The notes under the pieces: model-generated
The model's input: only the letters and a program-made list of their open reading frames with translations
Told to the model about the DNA's origin: nothing
Database searches by the model: none
Shown: positions 18,788 through 27,894 of the stretch, in pieces
Position numbering within the stretch: position 1 is the stretch's first letter
Layout of the letters: every line of letters starts with the position of its first letter
Made by a program: the position numbers and the translations under genes
Origin: Bacillus thermozeamaize
GTDB taxonomy: Bacteria > Bacillota > Bacilli > ZCTH02-B2
Length of the DNA: 64,000 nt
NCBI GenBank assembly: GCA_002159075.1
Contig: LZRT01000066.1
Location: 1 to 64,000 of the forward strand
Direction: 5' to 3'

Positions 18788-18879
18788 TGATCCCATGCCC
18801 ATCAGCGACATCTCTCACATAAATACCGAGGTGCGATAGAAGAGGCCACCGATGTTGTTGAAAGGGGGTCCTGAGCAAA

Positions 18880-19557
18880 ATGAATGAATGGAGTCCTGCA
18901 GAAGCCTATCAACAGCAAAAAGCGGATGTCCTGACCTTGCAAATGGGCAATGAACTGTACGAACGGCTATGTACCGGCTCGTCATTCACCGGCCGCGTCC
19001 AGGAATTGCGCAAGGAGGTGCTTGCCAAAACCGGCGTTTTTCTGCCTCCGATCCGGATTCGCCGCGGTGATGATTGCCAGCCCAAACAATATCGGATACT
19101 CCTTCGCGGACAGCCAGCTGGTGAGGGAAGCCTGTTTGAAGATACATCCATTGAGGCAGCCGAAGACGAAGAAAGGCTGCTGGACCACATCCGTCAAATC
19201 TGTTACCTCAAGCTGGAACAGCTGCTCAGTTTCCAAGGCGTCGTCAAATGGCTGGAACAGGCGAAGAGCCATGCACCCGAGCTGGTGCAGGAATTGCTGG
19301 AACGCGGCATGACCCCTGGCCTTCTCTGGTCCGTCCTGCGCATCCTGATCAGAAAGCGGTATCCTCTTCACCCCTTTGAGGAATTGCTGGAATGGATGCT
19401 GGAATATTTTCTTTATCATCCCTACAACGGCTACATTCCGCCGCAGTGGACCCACCGTCATCCGGAAGACATCGCGGAGTTTATCCTAAAAAAAAGGCCA
19501 CGCCCTTCCGAACAGCAGGAACAGGCGGCGGGAAACGTCAGATACCTTCAATTTTAA
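18880..19557 (+). CDS. Orphan soluble FlhA cytoplasmic-domain (FHIPEP) homologue
   Basis: 225 residues matching only the cytosolic part of FlhA, the export-gate subunit of the flagellar type III apparatus. The N-terminal part holds the LTLQMGNELYERL strand-helix followed by RVQELRKEVLAKTGVFLPPI and IRRGDDCQPKQYRI, which parallel the start of the FlhA cytoplasmic domain (RIRxLRRQ...LGFVVPPIRIRDN...YRI). The second half, from LEQLLSFQGVVKWLEQAK to LEELLEWMLEYFL, matches the tRNA-synthetase-like helical subdomain. No transmembrane segment is encoded. No flagellar gene is nearby. The family assignment is by eye; the function of a free domain is unknown. Confidence 0.65.
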   Translation: MNEWSPAEAYQQQKADVLTLQMGNELYERLCTGSSFTGRVQELRKEVLAKTGVFLPPIRIRRGDDCQPKQYRILLRGQPAGEGSLFEDTSIEAAEDEERLLDHIRQICYLKLEQLLSFQGVVKWLEQAKSHAPELVQELLERGMTPGLLWSVLRILIRKRYPLHPFEELLEWMLEYFLYHPYNGYIPPQWTHRHPEDIAEFILKKRPRPSEQQEQAAGNVRYLQF

Positions 19558-19562
19558 GCCGG

Positions 19563-20027
19563 CTACCGCTCATCCAGTTCCAGTTCGTCGAGGAGTGGAT
19601 ACACCGATTCCACTCCTTTTTCGGCAACCTGGCAAGCGATCCCCAGCGGCGTCATCCAGAACGTTTCCGGGATGCACGGATTTTTCAGCCCGGGCGGAGT
19701 GAACAACGCATGGTATATCCGGTTCAGATGCATCTGGGTCACACCCGGATCCGGCTCCTTGTTGCCGCGGACCAGATTGAATACATACTGGATGGAATCG
19801 AAGATGCTGTCCCCGGGAATGTGGGCAAATTCCCGGAAAAATGTCAGCCGCTTTTCGTACGGTTCCAGGGCCTCTTCAATACCGAGATCCTGCAACAGCC
19901 GGCGCAGCCGGTTTTCCAGCAACCGCAACACCCACCGCTTTTCATCCTGCATCAACTTGTCGGTATAGATTTCCTGCAGTTTTTCAAAGGCTTTTTCAGG
20001 CGTCCAACCCGACGGTCCTTCCCCCAT
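19563..20027 (-). CDS. Hypothetical protein, 154 aa
   Basis: I do not recognise the family. Cytoplasmic, mostly helical, with an acidic C-terminus (LLDELELDER). Conserved-looking stretches are YEKRLTFFREFAHIPGDSIFDSI and MHLNRIYHALFTPPGL (both longer blocks are helical). I chose ATG 20027 because AGAGGAGG lies 8 nt upstream. Longer in-frame starts overlap the upstream dehydrogenase gene. It converges with the FlhA-like gene, their stops being 5 nt apart, leaving no room for a separate terminator. Confidence 0.55.
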   Translation of the reverse strand: MGEGPSGWTPEKAFEKLQEIYTDKLMQDEKRWVLRLLENRLRRLLQDLGIEEALEPYEKRLTFFREFAHIPGDSIFDSIQYVFNLVRGNKEPDPGVTQMHLNRIYHALFTPPGLKNPCIPETFWMTPLGIACQVAEKGVESVYPLLDELELDER

Positions 20028-20086
20028 CTGTCCATCCTCCTCTCGCATGCAAATTCCCCGTCTGCCTAGACCTCCGAGGCGACAGC

Positions 20087-21001
20087 CTATCCATCCTTCC
20101 TCTCTTCTGTCTTCTCGCCAGCGCACACCTTGACGCCGTATGCTTCTTCCAGAGGCAACAGGATGCTGGCGACATCCAGCTCTCCATATCCGGAAGCTTT
20201 GGTCGCCGCAACGGCTTCATAAGCCAACTGACCGGTTTTCGGCTGAATGCCCAGCTGGCCCGCCATCTCCAAGAGCAGCCCCAGATCCTTCAACAATAGG
20301 TCAATGCTGAAACGGGCCGCAAAATCCCGCTCGGCAATAAACGGAAAACTCCGCGCAAGCATCGCACTGGCCCCGGTGCTGTTCATCAGCAATTCATACA
20401 GCTGGTGAATATCGATCCCGGCTTTGCTGGCCATCAGCAACACTTCCGACAATGCCAGCTCGTGAACCCCCACCAGCATATTGTTCAGCAGCTTCACCAC
20501 ACTGCCGCTGCCACTCGGGCCAAAGTGGACCACATGCCGTCCCATCGCCCGAAAAACGGGCAAAACTTTCTGAAAGGCCGACTCGTCTCCACCTACCATA
20601 ATACTCAGCGTGCCCGCCTCTGCCCCCATCGGTCCGCCGCTGACTGGCGCATCGAGAAAAGCCACGCCTTTTTCTCTGGCCGCAGCCTCGATCTTCCGGT
20701 TCAGTTCCGGCCCCACCGTACTGTGATCGGCCAGAATCAATCCTTCATGAGCACCTGCCAGAAGGCCGTTTTCCCCCAGATAAATTTCTTCCACTGTCTG
20801 CGGCAGCGGAACACAAGTGAGGGCCACATCCACCCGGCTGGCCAGGTCTGCCGGGCTGGCCGCCTCCTTTGCCCCGGCCGCCAAGGCTTGCTCAATCGGG
20901 CCTCGTGAACGGCTGACGACCCAGACCTCATAACCGGCTTTCAGCAGATTTTTCGCCATGGGCAGCCCCATTTTTCCCAGACCAACGTACCCTACTCTCA
21001 T
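20087..21001 (-). CDS. NAD(P)-dependent beta-hydroxyacid dehydrogenase (3-hydroxyisobutyrate dehydrogenase family)
   Basis: 304 residues. N-terminal Rossmann fold with [17 protein letters not shown] (about 4-20), substrate motif [16 protein letters not shown] and catalytic Lys in [13 protein letters not shown], which define the 3-hydroxyisobutyrate/tartronate-semialdehyde/6-phosphogluconate-type superfamily. Substrates may be 3-hydroxyisobutyrate, tartronate semialdehyde or a short aldehyde; context does not decide. The start at 21001 has GAGGAGG 8 nt upstream. It is divergent from the penicillin-binding protein gene. Confidence 0.88.
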   Translation of the reverse strand: MRVGYVGLGKMGLPMAKNLLKAGYEVWVVSRSRGPIEQALAAGAKEAASPADLASRVDVALTCVPLPQTVEEIYLGENGLLAGAHEGLILADHSTVGPELNRKIEAAAREKGVAFLDAPVSGGPMGAEAGTLSIMVGGDESAFQKVLPVFRAMGRHVVHFGPSGSGSVVKLLNNMLVGVHELALSEVLLMASKAGIDIHQLYELLMNSTGASAMLARSFPFIAERDFAARFSIDLLLKDLGLLLEMAGQLGIQPKTGQLAYEAVAATKASGYGELDVASILLPLEEAYGVKVCAGEKTEERKDG

Positions 21002-21116
21002 CCACGGTTCCTCCTCAAAGGATGTTTCAATACTCATTGTAATGCCAGATGGCCCCCCAGAGCAAACGAGGCGACCACTCTACCCCCTGATCTCGCTGGA
21101 AGATTTTTACCATTTC

Positions 21117-21145
21117 ATCAAGCAATCTAGAACTTATGGTATAAT
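21117..21145 (+). promoter_or_regulatory. Extended -10 promoter of the penicillin-binding protein gene
   Basis: TGGTATAAT with TATAAT at 21140-21145, 32 nt before the start codon. The -35 at the expected distance is poor, as is usual for extended -10 promoters. Confidence 0.6.
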
Positions 21146-21176
21146 GATCCTGTTTAAACAAGGGGGTAGGAAGCGC

Positions 21177-23879
21177 ATGGAGCAGGATAAGGAGAAACAG
21201 GAACCATCCCAGCCCGCCGGACAGCCGTTCCCGTGGCGCCGGCTTCTCCGGACAGCTGCCATCACGTTCGGGCTGCTTGTCTATCTCGGATTGGCAGGGG
21301 CGGTATTTGCCGCCGGCGCCGGTTTTGGGCTGGTCAGCGCGTTGGTCAAGGATCAGCCCGTTCTGGGGCGGGAGGAAATGATCAACCTGGTCACCAACAA
21401 CCACCAGACCACTTTCATCTACTTTCGCGACGGAACATTAATCGGACAATTGCGAACAGATGAAGACCGGAAAAACGTCACGCTGGATCAAGTTCCGGAA
21501 CATCTGATCAAAGCCTTCATCGCCACAGAGGATCGCACCTTTTTCGAAAACCCGGGGATAGATGTGCGCGGTCTCGCGCGCGCAGTGCTGCAGCAGCTCA
21601 CCCGCGCGCCTGTGCAGACCGGGGGCAGCACCATCACACAGCAGCTGATTAAGCTCGCGGTGCTGGAAGATCCTTCCCAAACGTACGCGCGCAAGGCGAA
21701 AGAGATCTTTCTGGCGCTTCGCCTCACCCGGATCATGTCCAAGGAAGAAATCCTGACCGCCTACCTGAACGAAATCTACTTCGGACCCAGCGCCAACAAC
21801 ACGCATGTATATGGCGTGCAGGCAGCCGCCAAGGGGATCTTCGGCGTCGATGTGGACCAGTTGAACCTTGCCCAGGCCGCCTACTTGGCCGGCATCCCGC
21901 AAAATCCGGCCGCCTACACCCCCTTCAAGGAAGACGGCATCAAACGCGGGCTGGAACGGCAGAAGACGGTCCTCAACCGGATGCTGGAAATGGGCTTCAT
22001 CACGCCTGCAGAATACCAAGAGGCGCTTGCCTTTGACATCGCCTCTTCGCTGGCCAAGCGCACTCCCAAAGCATTTGAACGGTATCCCTATCTGACGATG
22101 GAAATCGAAAAACGGGCTGCCGAGGTACTGTTGGAACAAAAGGGCATCCGGCGGGACGATCCCAATTATCAAGAGGCCTTAAACAAGACACGGCAGGAAG
22201 TGCTGCGCGGCGGTTACCGCATTATCACCACCATTGATAAAAAAATCTATGATGCGATGCAGGAAATCGCCCAAAACCCGAAAAATTTCGGCCCGAACAA
22301 AAGTTACACGGCTTCGGATGGCCGCAAAATCACCAATGCTCCTGAACAGGTCGGGGCCGTCCTCATCCATAACAAGACGGGCGCGATACTTGGAATGGTT
22401 GAAGGGAGAGGCTTTGACATCTCCCAGGTCAATTTCGCCACGTCGCCAAGACAGCCCGGCTCGGCCATGAAGCCGCTGGCGGCCTATGCACCCGCCATTG
22501 AAGAAGGAAAGCTGCAGCCTGCTTCCGCCATCGACGACACCCCGATTGTGCTTTCCGGACACATCCCGAAAAACGACGACGGCAAATATCACGGGCTGAT
22601 GACCGCCCGTCACGCCCTGAACAAATCCTACAACATTCCTGCCCTGAAGGTGTACAACGATCTTTTGGGCATCCAGGAGGGCTTGAAATACGTCAAGGAA
22701 CTGGGCGTCAACACCCTCACCGAAGGGGACTATGCCGCCCAGACCGGCGTGATCGGGGGATTGGCTTACGGGCTGACTGTCGAGGAGATCACCAACGCCT
22801 ATGCCACATTTGCCAACCAGGGAAATTTTATCGACGCTTACCTGATCGAACGGATCGAGGGACCGAACGGCGAGCTGATTTACCAGCACAAGGTGCAAAA
22901 GAAACCGGTCTTCCGGGAACAGACCGCCTATCTCATCACGGACATGTTGCGCACCGTGGTGACGGAAGGAACAGCCCGCTCACAAATATACAACAAGCTG
23001 AAAATCAAAAGGGATCTGGCAGGGAAAACCGGAACCACCAACCGGAACGTGGATCTCTGGTTCATCGGCTACACCCCGGAAATCTCGCTTGGGGTGTGGA
23101 CAGGCTATGAAATCAACCACAGAATGAGCGATGCCAACCGCGCCAAGAAAATCTGGGTGCTGCTGTTCAATCGTCTGATGGAATTGGATCCCAGCCTTTC
23201 TCCCAAGGAGGCCACGTTCCCCAAACCGGACGGTCTGGTGAAGCAAACGGTCTGTTCACTGTCGGGCAAATTGCCCACCGATCTCTGCCGCCTGGCCGGA
23301 ACCCTGACCACCGATTGGTTTGAACGCGACCATCTGCCGAAAGAAAGCTGCGACGTCCACGTCAAGGCCCGTCTCGTCTTTTACAACAATGAAAACTACC
23401 TGGCGCAGGAAGCCACGCCGGCGGACATGGTACGGGAGGGCGTGTTCATCAAACGGCAGCCCTATTACGTTCCTCCCGGCGGTTCCGCGGACAGGTACAG
23501 GCCGCTGGATTGGAAAGATACCTTGCCGAACAAGATGGATCCACGCCAGGATGACGGCCATCCCCCATCCGCCCCCAGAGGGGTGGTCCTTCAGGGAGCC
23601 ACCCTGGCCTGGCAAGCCAATCCGGAATCGGATGTCGTGGGTTACCGCGTATACCGCTCCAGTGATGGACAGCATTTTGTCAAAGTGGGTGCCGTCCTCG
23701 CAGGCGAACCGCTCCAATTCACGGATTCTGCTGCGGGCATGTATCTGTACCGGGTGACCGCCGTTGACGTCGCAGGAAAAGAGTCGGCCTGGGCTGAGGC
23801 AGGCGTTCCGGCCGTGCCGGCGCCACCCCCGAATGACGGCGGCCCGTCTTCACCCGAAGAGACAACGCCTCCCCAATAG
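21177..23879 (+). CDS. Class A penicillin-binding protein (PBP1A/2A type) with C-terminal fibronectin III domain
   Basis: Bifunctional peptidoglycan polymerase and cross-linker, 900 residues. Cytoplasmic tail and one membrane anchor (about 24-50); transglycosylase GT51 domain with ATEDRTFFENPGIDVRG and GGSTITQQLIK; transpeptidase domain with active-site Ser in GSAMKPL, SYN in NKSYNIPA and KTG in AGKTGTTNRN. After about residue 790 comes a Pro-rich linker and one fibronectin type III-like domain (WQANPESDVVGYRVYRSSDG), then a Pro/Ser tail. I start it at ATG 21177; the frame is open further upstream only across the promoter. Confidence 0.95.
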   Translation: MEQDKEKQEPSQPAGQPFPWRRLLRTAAITFGLLVYLGLAGAVFAAGAGFGLVSALVKDQPVLGREEMINLVTNNHQTTFIYFRDGTLIGQLRTDEDRKNVTLDQVPEHLIKAFIATEDRTFFENPGIDVRGLARAVLQQLTRAPVQTGGSTITQQLIKLAVLEDPSQTYARKAKEIFLALRLTRIMSKEEILTAYLNEIYFGPSANNTHVYGVQAAAKGIFGVDVDQLNLAQAAYLAGIPQNPAAYTPFKEDGIKRGLERQKTVLNRMLEMGFITPAEYQEALAFDIASSLAKRTPKAFERYPYLTMEIEKRAAEVLLEQKGIRRDDPNYQEALNKTRQEVLRGGYRIITTIDKKIYDAMQEIAQNPKNFGPNKSYTASDGRKITNAPEQVGAVLIHNKTGAILGMVEGRGFDISQVNFATSPRQPGSAMKPLAAYAPAIEEGKLQPASAIDDTPIVLSGHIPKNDDGKYHGLMTARHALNKSYNIPALKVYNDLLGIQEGLKYVKELGVNTLTEGDYAAQTGVIGGLAYGLTVEEITNAYATFANQGNFIDAYLIERIEGPNGELIYQHKVQKKPVFREQTAYLITDMLRTVVTEGTARSQIYNKLKIKRDLAGKTGTTNRNVDLWFIGYTPEISLGVWTGYEINHRMSDANRAKKIWVLLFNRLMELDPSLSPKEATFPKPDGLVKQTVCSLSGKLPTDLCRLAGTLTTDWFERDHLPKESCDVHVKARLVFYNNENYLAQEATPADMVREGVFIKRQPYYVPPGGSADRYRPLDWKDTLPNKMDPRQDDGHPPSAPRGVVLQGATLAWQANPESDVVGYRVYRSSDGQHFVKVGAVLAGEPLQFTDSAAGMYLYRVTAVDVAGKESAWAEAGVPAVPAPPPNDGGPSSPEETTPPQ

Positions 23880-23916
23880 ACGGCTGTCTTCACCCGCCGC
23901 TATCCATCGCAAACGC

Positions 23917-23948
23917 AAGAGACTGCCCCATGCCGAAGGCAGTCTCTT
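23917..23948. terminator. Bidirectional terminator between the PBP gene and the Gln-rich gene
   Basis: An 11-bp perfect stem AAGAGACTGCC/GGCAGTCTCTT with a 10-nt loop, T-rich on the plus strand and A-rich upstream, between two convergent genes. Confidence 0.8.
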
Positions 23949-23972
23949 TCCCATTTTCTCCCAAAAAAAGCG

Positions 23973-24359
23973 TTATTGTTGCCGATACTGGTTATAGGAT
24001 CTGTAAGTGGAAGTGGTTTGATACGGCGCACCTGTATAATAACCGGTTTGCGTTTGGGAAGTGGCCGAAGGCTGAACCACTCCCTGAAACAATCTCATTT
24101 GCTGTTCCGCTTGCATGATCAGCTGCTCGCACTGCTGGATCGACTTCCAGATTTGCTGTTGTTGCTGATAGAGCTGCTGCAACTGTTGCACGGTATCTTG
24201 CTCTCGTTGGCCAAGCTGGAACAATTGCTGCGAATTTTGTTGTTCCACCTGTGCCAACTGCTGAATCTGAGACCGGATCTGCTGCTCTGCTTGTTGTGCC
24301 TGGTTGAAGATTTGCTGAATCTGATGCAACTGGTTCATCACCATCGACACGTTGGCCAT
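23973..24359 (-). CDS. Gln-rich coiled-coil protein
   Basis: 128 residues, about one third glutamine. Residues 5-90 form a long heptad-like coiled coil with repeats of QQ, QLxQ and EQQ. The last 30 residues are rich in Tyr, Thr and Gln (YYTGAPY, YRSYNQYRQQ), a composition seen in some spore-coat and surface proteins. No signal peptide or membrane span. Start at 24359 follows AGGAGGGG by 8 nt; a TTG 66 nt upstream is possible but weaker. The function is unknown; a spore-related role is speculative. Confidence 0.65.
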   Translation of the reverse strand: MANVSMVMNQLHQIQQIFNQAQQAEQQIRSQIQQLAQVEQQNSQQLFQLGQREQDTVQQLQQLYQQQQQIWKSIQQCEQLIMQAEQQMRLFQGVVQPSATSQTQTGYYTGAPYQTTSTYRSYNQYRQQ

Positions 24360-24876
24360 GATTTCCCCTCCTAGGCGAACTTGAGTGGATTGCATCGGCT
24401 GGCTGGCGTAGCCGCCCCAAGCCAATGATATTATCTCCCTCCATCTGAAAACGATGCACAGAGCTATCGTTCAGCATTCCCGAAACCATGTTCCCCTCTC
24501 CGCGATCTGCCCTGCCGCGCACATCACTCTGGCAAAGGTATGACGCAACGATGATTCAAATGACGCTAACGGAAAGTATGCACGACGCATTTTACATGTT
24601 ATGATATAAGGAAGCAATGGAGACAAGCCGGAAAGGGGGTTAAGCGGGATAGCGGACCCTTTTGCTGGTCGGCACGGCGCTTATGGGAAATGGCAATATA
24701 GCGCTTGACCCGTCAAAATCGGTACGACAAAAATTTGTTTAATCAACCGCCCGGTGTCGGAATAAGCTGTCATTAGATATCAGAAACTTTGGCGATGGAA
24801 AGGAATCGGAGCAGCGGCTTTGATGTTTTCTTTATTATTTGATTTTAAATTATTATGAGAAGGTACGGAAAAGTAT
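24360..24876. other. Intergenic stretch without a recognisable gene
   Basis: 517 nt between the Gln-rich gene and the VOC gene. Base composition falls from GC-rich to AT-rich toward the right. Several TATA-like hexamers occur near 24600 and 24830, but I find no reading frame with a family signature, no RNA gene and no convincing inverted-repeat ends. It may be decayed sequence at the edge of transferred DNA. Confidence 0.5.
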
Positions 24877-25266
24877 ATGATTAGTAAAGTCGGTCAAATC
24901 ATGTTGTATGTAAACAACCAGGATGAGGCAGTGAAATTTTGGACAGAAAAAATGGGATTCAGTGTCATTTCTGAAGAAAATCACGGTCAAGGAATGAGAT
25001 GGATTGAAATTGCTCCGACAAAGCGCACAGAAACAAGCATCGTTCTCCATAATAAGGAATTCGTCGCGAAAATGGAACCCGAATTAAATCTTGGCACACC
25101 TTCTTTATTGTTTTTTTCGGAAAATATCGATGAATTGCATAGAGACTTATCAAATAAAAATGTCAAAGTCGGAGAAATTGTAAATATGCCTTCCGGCAGA
25201 GTGTTTAACTTTGCAGATAATGAACAAAATTACTTTGCCGTAATGGAAAAAATAAACGGCTCATAA
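24877..25266 (+). CDS. VOC (glyoxalase/bleomycin-resistance) superfamily protein
   Basis: 129 residues, one VOC domain made of two beta-alpha-beta3 units. Seen: GQIMLYVNNQDEAVKFWTEK at the start and GRVFNFADNEQNYFAVME at the end. These proteins bind a metal and act as glyoxalases, isomerases or antibiotic binders; the substrate here is unknown. The gene is far richer in A+T than its neighbours and prefers A/T-ending codons, which suggests acquisition from a low-GC Bacillus. The ribosome site is weak (GAAGG, 13 nt away). A strong terminator follows. Confidence 0.85.
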   Translation: MISKVGQIMLYVNNQDEAVKFWTEKMGFSVISEENHGQGMRWIEIAPTKRTETSIVLHNKEFVAKMEPELNLGTPSLLFFSENIDELHRDLSNKNVKVGEIVNMPSGRVFNFADNEQNYFAVMEKINGS

Positions 25267-25342
25267 AACGGAGTAACGATCCGCATTGCTTATCGTGCCT
25301 TTTTCGGAACTGGGAACTGAACCTATATCCATTTTAGGCGTA

Positions 25343-25375
25343 GGCGGTCGACGGGGATAGTCGACCGCCTTTTTC
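25343..25375 (+). terminator. Intrinsic terminator after the VOC gene
   Basis: A perfect 10-bp stem GGCGGTCGAC/GTCGACCGCC with a 7-nt loop and five T residues, 77 nt past the stop. Confidence 0.85.
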
Positions 25376-25417
25376 ATCCAACGCGTGACGTCGGCAATGA
25401 ATCGATTTCGGGCATAA

Positions 25418-25450
25418 GAAAAGCCCTGACCGCATGAGGTCGGGCTTTTC
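25418..25450 (-). terminator. Intrinsic terminator of tmRNA
   Basis: Minus strand: GAAAAGCCC and GACC pair with GGTC and GGGCTTTTC around a 6-nt loop, ending in T residues, starting 7 nt after the tmRNA CCA end. Confidence 0.8.
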
Positions 25451-25456
25451 ATGACA

Positions 25457-25814
25457 TGGTGGAGGCGAGGGGAGTCGAACCCCTGTCCGGAGGCAACGTT
25501 CACACCAGCTTCTCCGAGCGCAGTCACTGTATTGCGATTTAATCCAGCGAATTGCCCAGTGACAGGCCTTTCGCCAGACGAGTTCCCTTCTGTTCGCCTA
25601 CCAGCCGGGAACAGGCTGGAAGGCTAGCCCACAAGGGTTGAGCCCCATGTCCGCCACGTGGGCGATGGCGGGATGGAGCCGCACAGCTTAAGCAGCCAGT
25701 GCGAGAGATTCTTGTTTTTTGCCGTTTACATTTGGCTCCGCGTTAGACAAGGTCGCGGCCCCTTGGCTCGCTACTGATGCACGTAACACCCCCGTCGAAT
25801 CCCAAAACGCCCCC
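25457..25814 (-). ncRNA. ssrA: tmRNA (SsrA)
   Basis: 358 nt, read on the minus strand. The 5' GGGGGCG pairs with 3' CGCCTCC, followed by ACCA. The 3' end has a T-arm with GGTTCGACTCC, and the 5' end has the tRNA-like GGGATTCGAC. The tag reading frame ends in CTG GCT GCT TAA (stop at 25690-25688) and reads (V)NGKKQESLALAA, taking GTA at 25729 as the resume codon. Tags end in LAA as needed for ClpXP. It rescues stalled ribosomes with SmpB, encoded about 2.4 kb upstream. Confidence 0.95.
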
Positions 25815-25890
25815 TTGTTCATGGTTCAACCTTGGTAGAGGCTCAAGATCTCATGTCGATGATCAGCGCCACTCCCTGTCTGGGCTTATT

Positions 25891-25919
25891 ATTATATGCT
25901 ACCTTGTCAAAAAGATCAA
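25891..25919 (-). promoter_or_regulatory. Promoter of tmRNA
   Basis: Minus strand: -35 TTGATC (25919-25914), 17-bp spacer, -10 TATAAT (25896-25891). The predicted start leaves about 70 nt of precursor before the mature 5' end. Confidence 0.75.
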
Positions 25920-26001
25920 TACTCACTCCGCCATCGCTCGCTTTGGCCATCGCGCAGACTCCCCTGGCGCCGAATGGCCCAATCCGGTCCCGCTGACAAC
26001 G

Positions 26002-26424
26002 TCACTTGTTCACTCCGCCGATTTTGGCCAACATCCGCTTTAATGACGCCACTTCCGCCTCTGTAAAGTGCTTTAATAGTTCTTCATTCGCCTCGTCCAT
26101 CTTTTGATTCAACTTTTGCTCCAACCGCTTTCCCTTATTGGTGAGATATATCCGATTGACGCGGCGATCATTCGGATCTGGGCGGCGGACAATGAGCCCT
26201 TTTTGAATCAGGCGATCCAATAGACCGGTCATGGTGGCCCCATCCAGCAGCAGACGCTCACCTAATTCAGCAGCATGCCGGCCATCTTTTTCCCACAGTA
26301 AATGCAACACTGCAAACTGCACAGAAGTAAGATTGTAGGAGCTCAACTTTTGTTTGCTCAGTTGGTTCGCTTTTTGATAAGCTTTCCCCAAAAGAAAGTT
26401 GATGCAGTCTTCAATCCTTTCCAT
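26002..26424 (-). CDS. MarR-family transcriptional regulator
   Basis: 140 residues from ATG 26424. Winged helix with SVQFAVLHLLWEKDGRHAAELGERLLLDGATMTGLLDRL and the wing DPNDRRVNRIYLTNKGK; the typical long helices for dimerisation flank it. It sits 70 nt downstream of an MFS transporter gene on the same strand and probably represses it through the CAAAT/ATTTG palindromes upstream. A longer start at 26460 is possible; neither has a strong ribosome site. Confidence 0.88.
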   Translation of the reverse strand: MERIEDCINFLLGKAYQKANQLSKQKLSSYNLTSVQFAVLHLLWEKDGRHAAELGERLLLDGATMTGLLDRLIQKGLIVRRPDPNDRRVNRIYLTNKGKRLEQKLNQKMDEANEELLKHFTEAEVASLKRMLAKIGGVNK

Positions 26425-26493
26425 GATTGGACCACTCTCTCCGAAGCGCCAAATTTTCATTTGATCTCAGGACAATGACATGCAATTTCGCAA

Positions 26494-27777
26494 CTATACG
26501 CTCAGCCCTCTTTGGATCGCCGTATCGGCCATCCGAATCCTGGTGGACATCATGGCCGCGCAAAAACAAAGGAATCCGGCCAAGACGAAAGCCATGATAT
26601 AATCTCCAAACCAATCCCGCAACACCCCTGAGAAATAAGCCGCCGTTGAGGCTCCCAGCTGGTGGGACACGACAATCCAGCCGAATACCATGCCTGCACG
26701 CTCCTTACCGAAGGCCTCGGTCGTCAGTTTTGCCGTAGGCGGTACCGTAGCAATCCAATCCAAACCATAGAATACGGCGAAGACGAATAGATGCATTGGC
26801 CCGAGCCCCAACGCCTGCGGCAAATAAATCAGGGATAGGCCGCGAAGACCATAGTACCAGAACAAAAGCAAGCGGTTGTCAAAACGGTCGGATAGCCAGC
26901 CCGATATGGTCGTGCCAAGAAGGTCAAAAACGCCCATTAAGGCAAGCAGCCCTGCCCCCGTCACCATCGAAATATCAAAATCGCCGCAAGCGGCGATAAG
27001 ATGCGTGCCGATTAATCCGTTCGTCGTGAACCCACAGATGAAAAACGAACCCGCAAGCAGCCAGAACGTTTTGCTCCGATAAGCAATGCGAAGAACACGA
27101 AACGGTTCAAGGAACAGATTCCCTTGGAATGCAGGCGGTTTGACCAATTGGTCGCTGCCATAAGGCGCCACGCCTATATCATAGGGGTGATTCCGCATCC
27201 ATACGGCAACGATCGGCAACAACACAACCAGGGCGGCAACAGCGGCATAAACCGAATACCGCCAGCCAACCTCCTCCGTGATTTTCGCCAACAAAGGCAG
27301 AAACAGCAACTGCCCGGTCGCAGCGCTCGCCGTAAGCATCCCGACCACAAGACCTTTCTGTTTGACGAACCACCGGTTGGCCACCGTCACGCCCAGCACA
27401 TTCGCCAGTGCGCCTACCCCCACGCCCACAACAATGCCCCAGAGAAAGTCAAATTGCCACAATGCGTTCATAAACGGCGTCAGCGACAGACTCACTGCCA
27501 ATAGCAGCAGGGAAGCCACCATCGTTCGGCGAATGCCGAAACGTTCCATCCATGCCGCGGCAAAAGGACCTGTAAGACCATATAAAAAAATATTGATCGC
27601 GACGACGGTGGATACTTCGGAACGGCTCCAGCCGAACTCCTCTTCGAAAGGCATGATAAAGATGCCCGGGATAGAACGGATCCCGGCCGATATCATCAGG
27701 GTCACAAACACGATCAATACGACAAGCCATCCATAATGTAATTTTGATGATTCCGACTTTTTCAATCCCATCTTCAA
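26494..27777 (-). CDS. Major facilitator superfamily transporter
   Basis: 427 residues, 12 predicted membrane helices with a central hydrophilic loop at about residues 195-225. Seen: the inter-helix GRIR-type motif as AAWMERFGIRRT after helix 2 and SGWLSDRFDNR after helix 8. It resembles monocarboxylate/oxalate-formate antiporter-like members, but the substrate is unknown. TTG 27777 has GGTGG 6 nt upstream; ATG 27771 is an alternative. It is paired with the downstream MarR gene. Confidence 0.88.
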   Translation of the reverse strand: MKMGLKKSESSKLHYGWLVVLIVFVTLMISAGIRSIPGIFIMPFEEEFGWSRSEVSTVVAINIFLYGLTGPFAAAWMERFGIRRTMVASLLLLAVSLSLTPFMNALWQFDFLWGIVVGVGVGALANVLGVTVANRWFVKQKGLVVGMLTASAATGQLLFLPLLAKITEEVGWRYSVYAAVAALVVLLPIVAVWMRNHPYDIGVAPYGSDQLVKPPAFQGNLFLEPFRVLRIAYRSKTFWLLAGSFFICGFTTNGLIGTHLIAACGDFDISMVTGAGLLALMGVFDLLGTTISGWLSDRFDNRLLLFWYYGLRGLSLIYLPQALGLGPMHLFVFAVFYGLDWIATVPPTAKLTTEAFGKERAGMVFGWIVVSHQLGASTAAYFSGVLRDWFGDYIMAFVLAGFLCFCAAMMSTRIRMADTAIQRGLSV

Positions 27778-27821
27778 CGAAATCCACCCTTTTGCATGGG
27801 TTATTATCTTCCCTGTTAATG

Positions 27822-27856
27822 ATTTGAATACAAATGATATGTGTACAAATTATTTG
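27822..27856. promoter_or_regulatory. Two palindromes, candidate MarR operator
   Basis: ATTTGAATACAAAT (27822-27835) and CAAATTATTTG (27846-27856) are palindromic and lie between the MFS promoter -10 and start codon, the usual place for a MarR repressor site. Confidence 0.55.
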
Positions 27857-27866
27857 CGATAAAGCA

Positions 27867-27894
27867 ATAATATCACTTGTTATTTGTCTGTCAA
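27867..27894 (-). promoter_or_regulatory. Promoter of the MFS-MarR unit
   Basis: Minus strand: consensus -35 TTGACA (27894-27889), 16-bp spacer, -10 TATTAT (27872-27867). The -35 overlaps the last codons of the rhodanese gene. Confidence 0.7.

Noticed and set aside
24540-24876. Transposase or resolvase remnant
   Set aside because: Short open stretches exist on both strands but none shows a recognisable motif, and no terminal inverted repeats were found.
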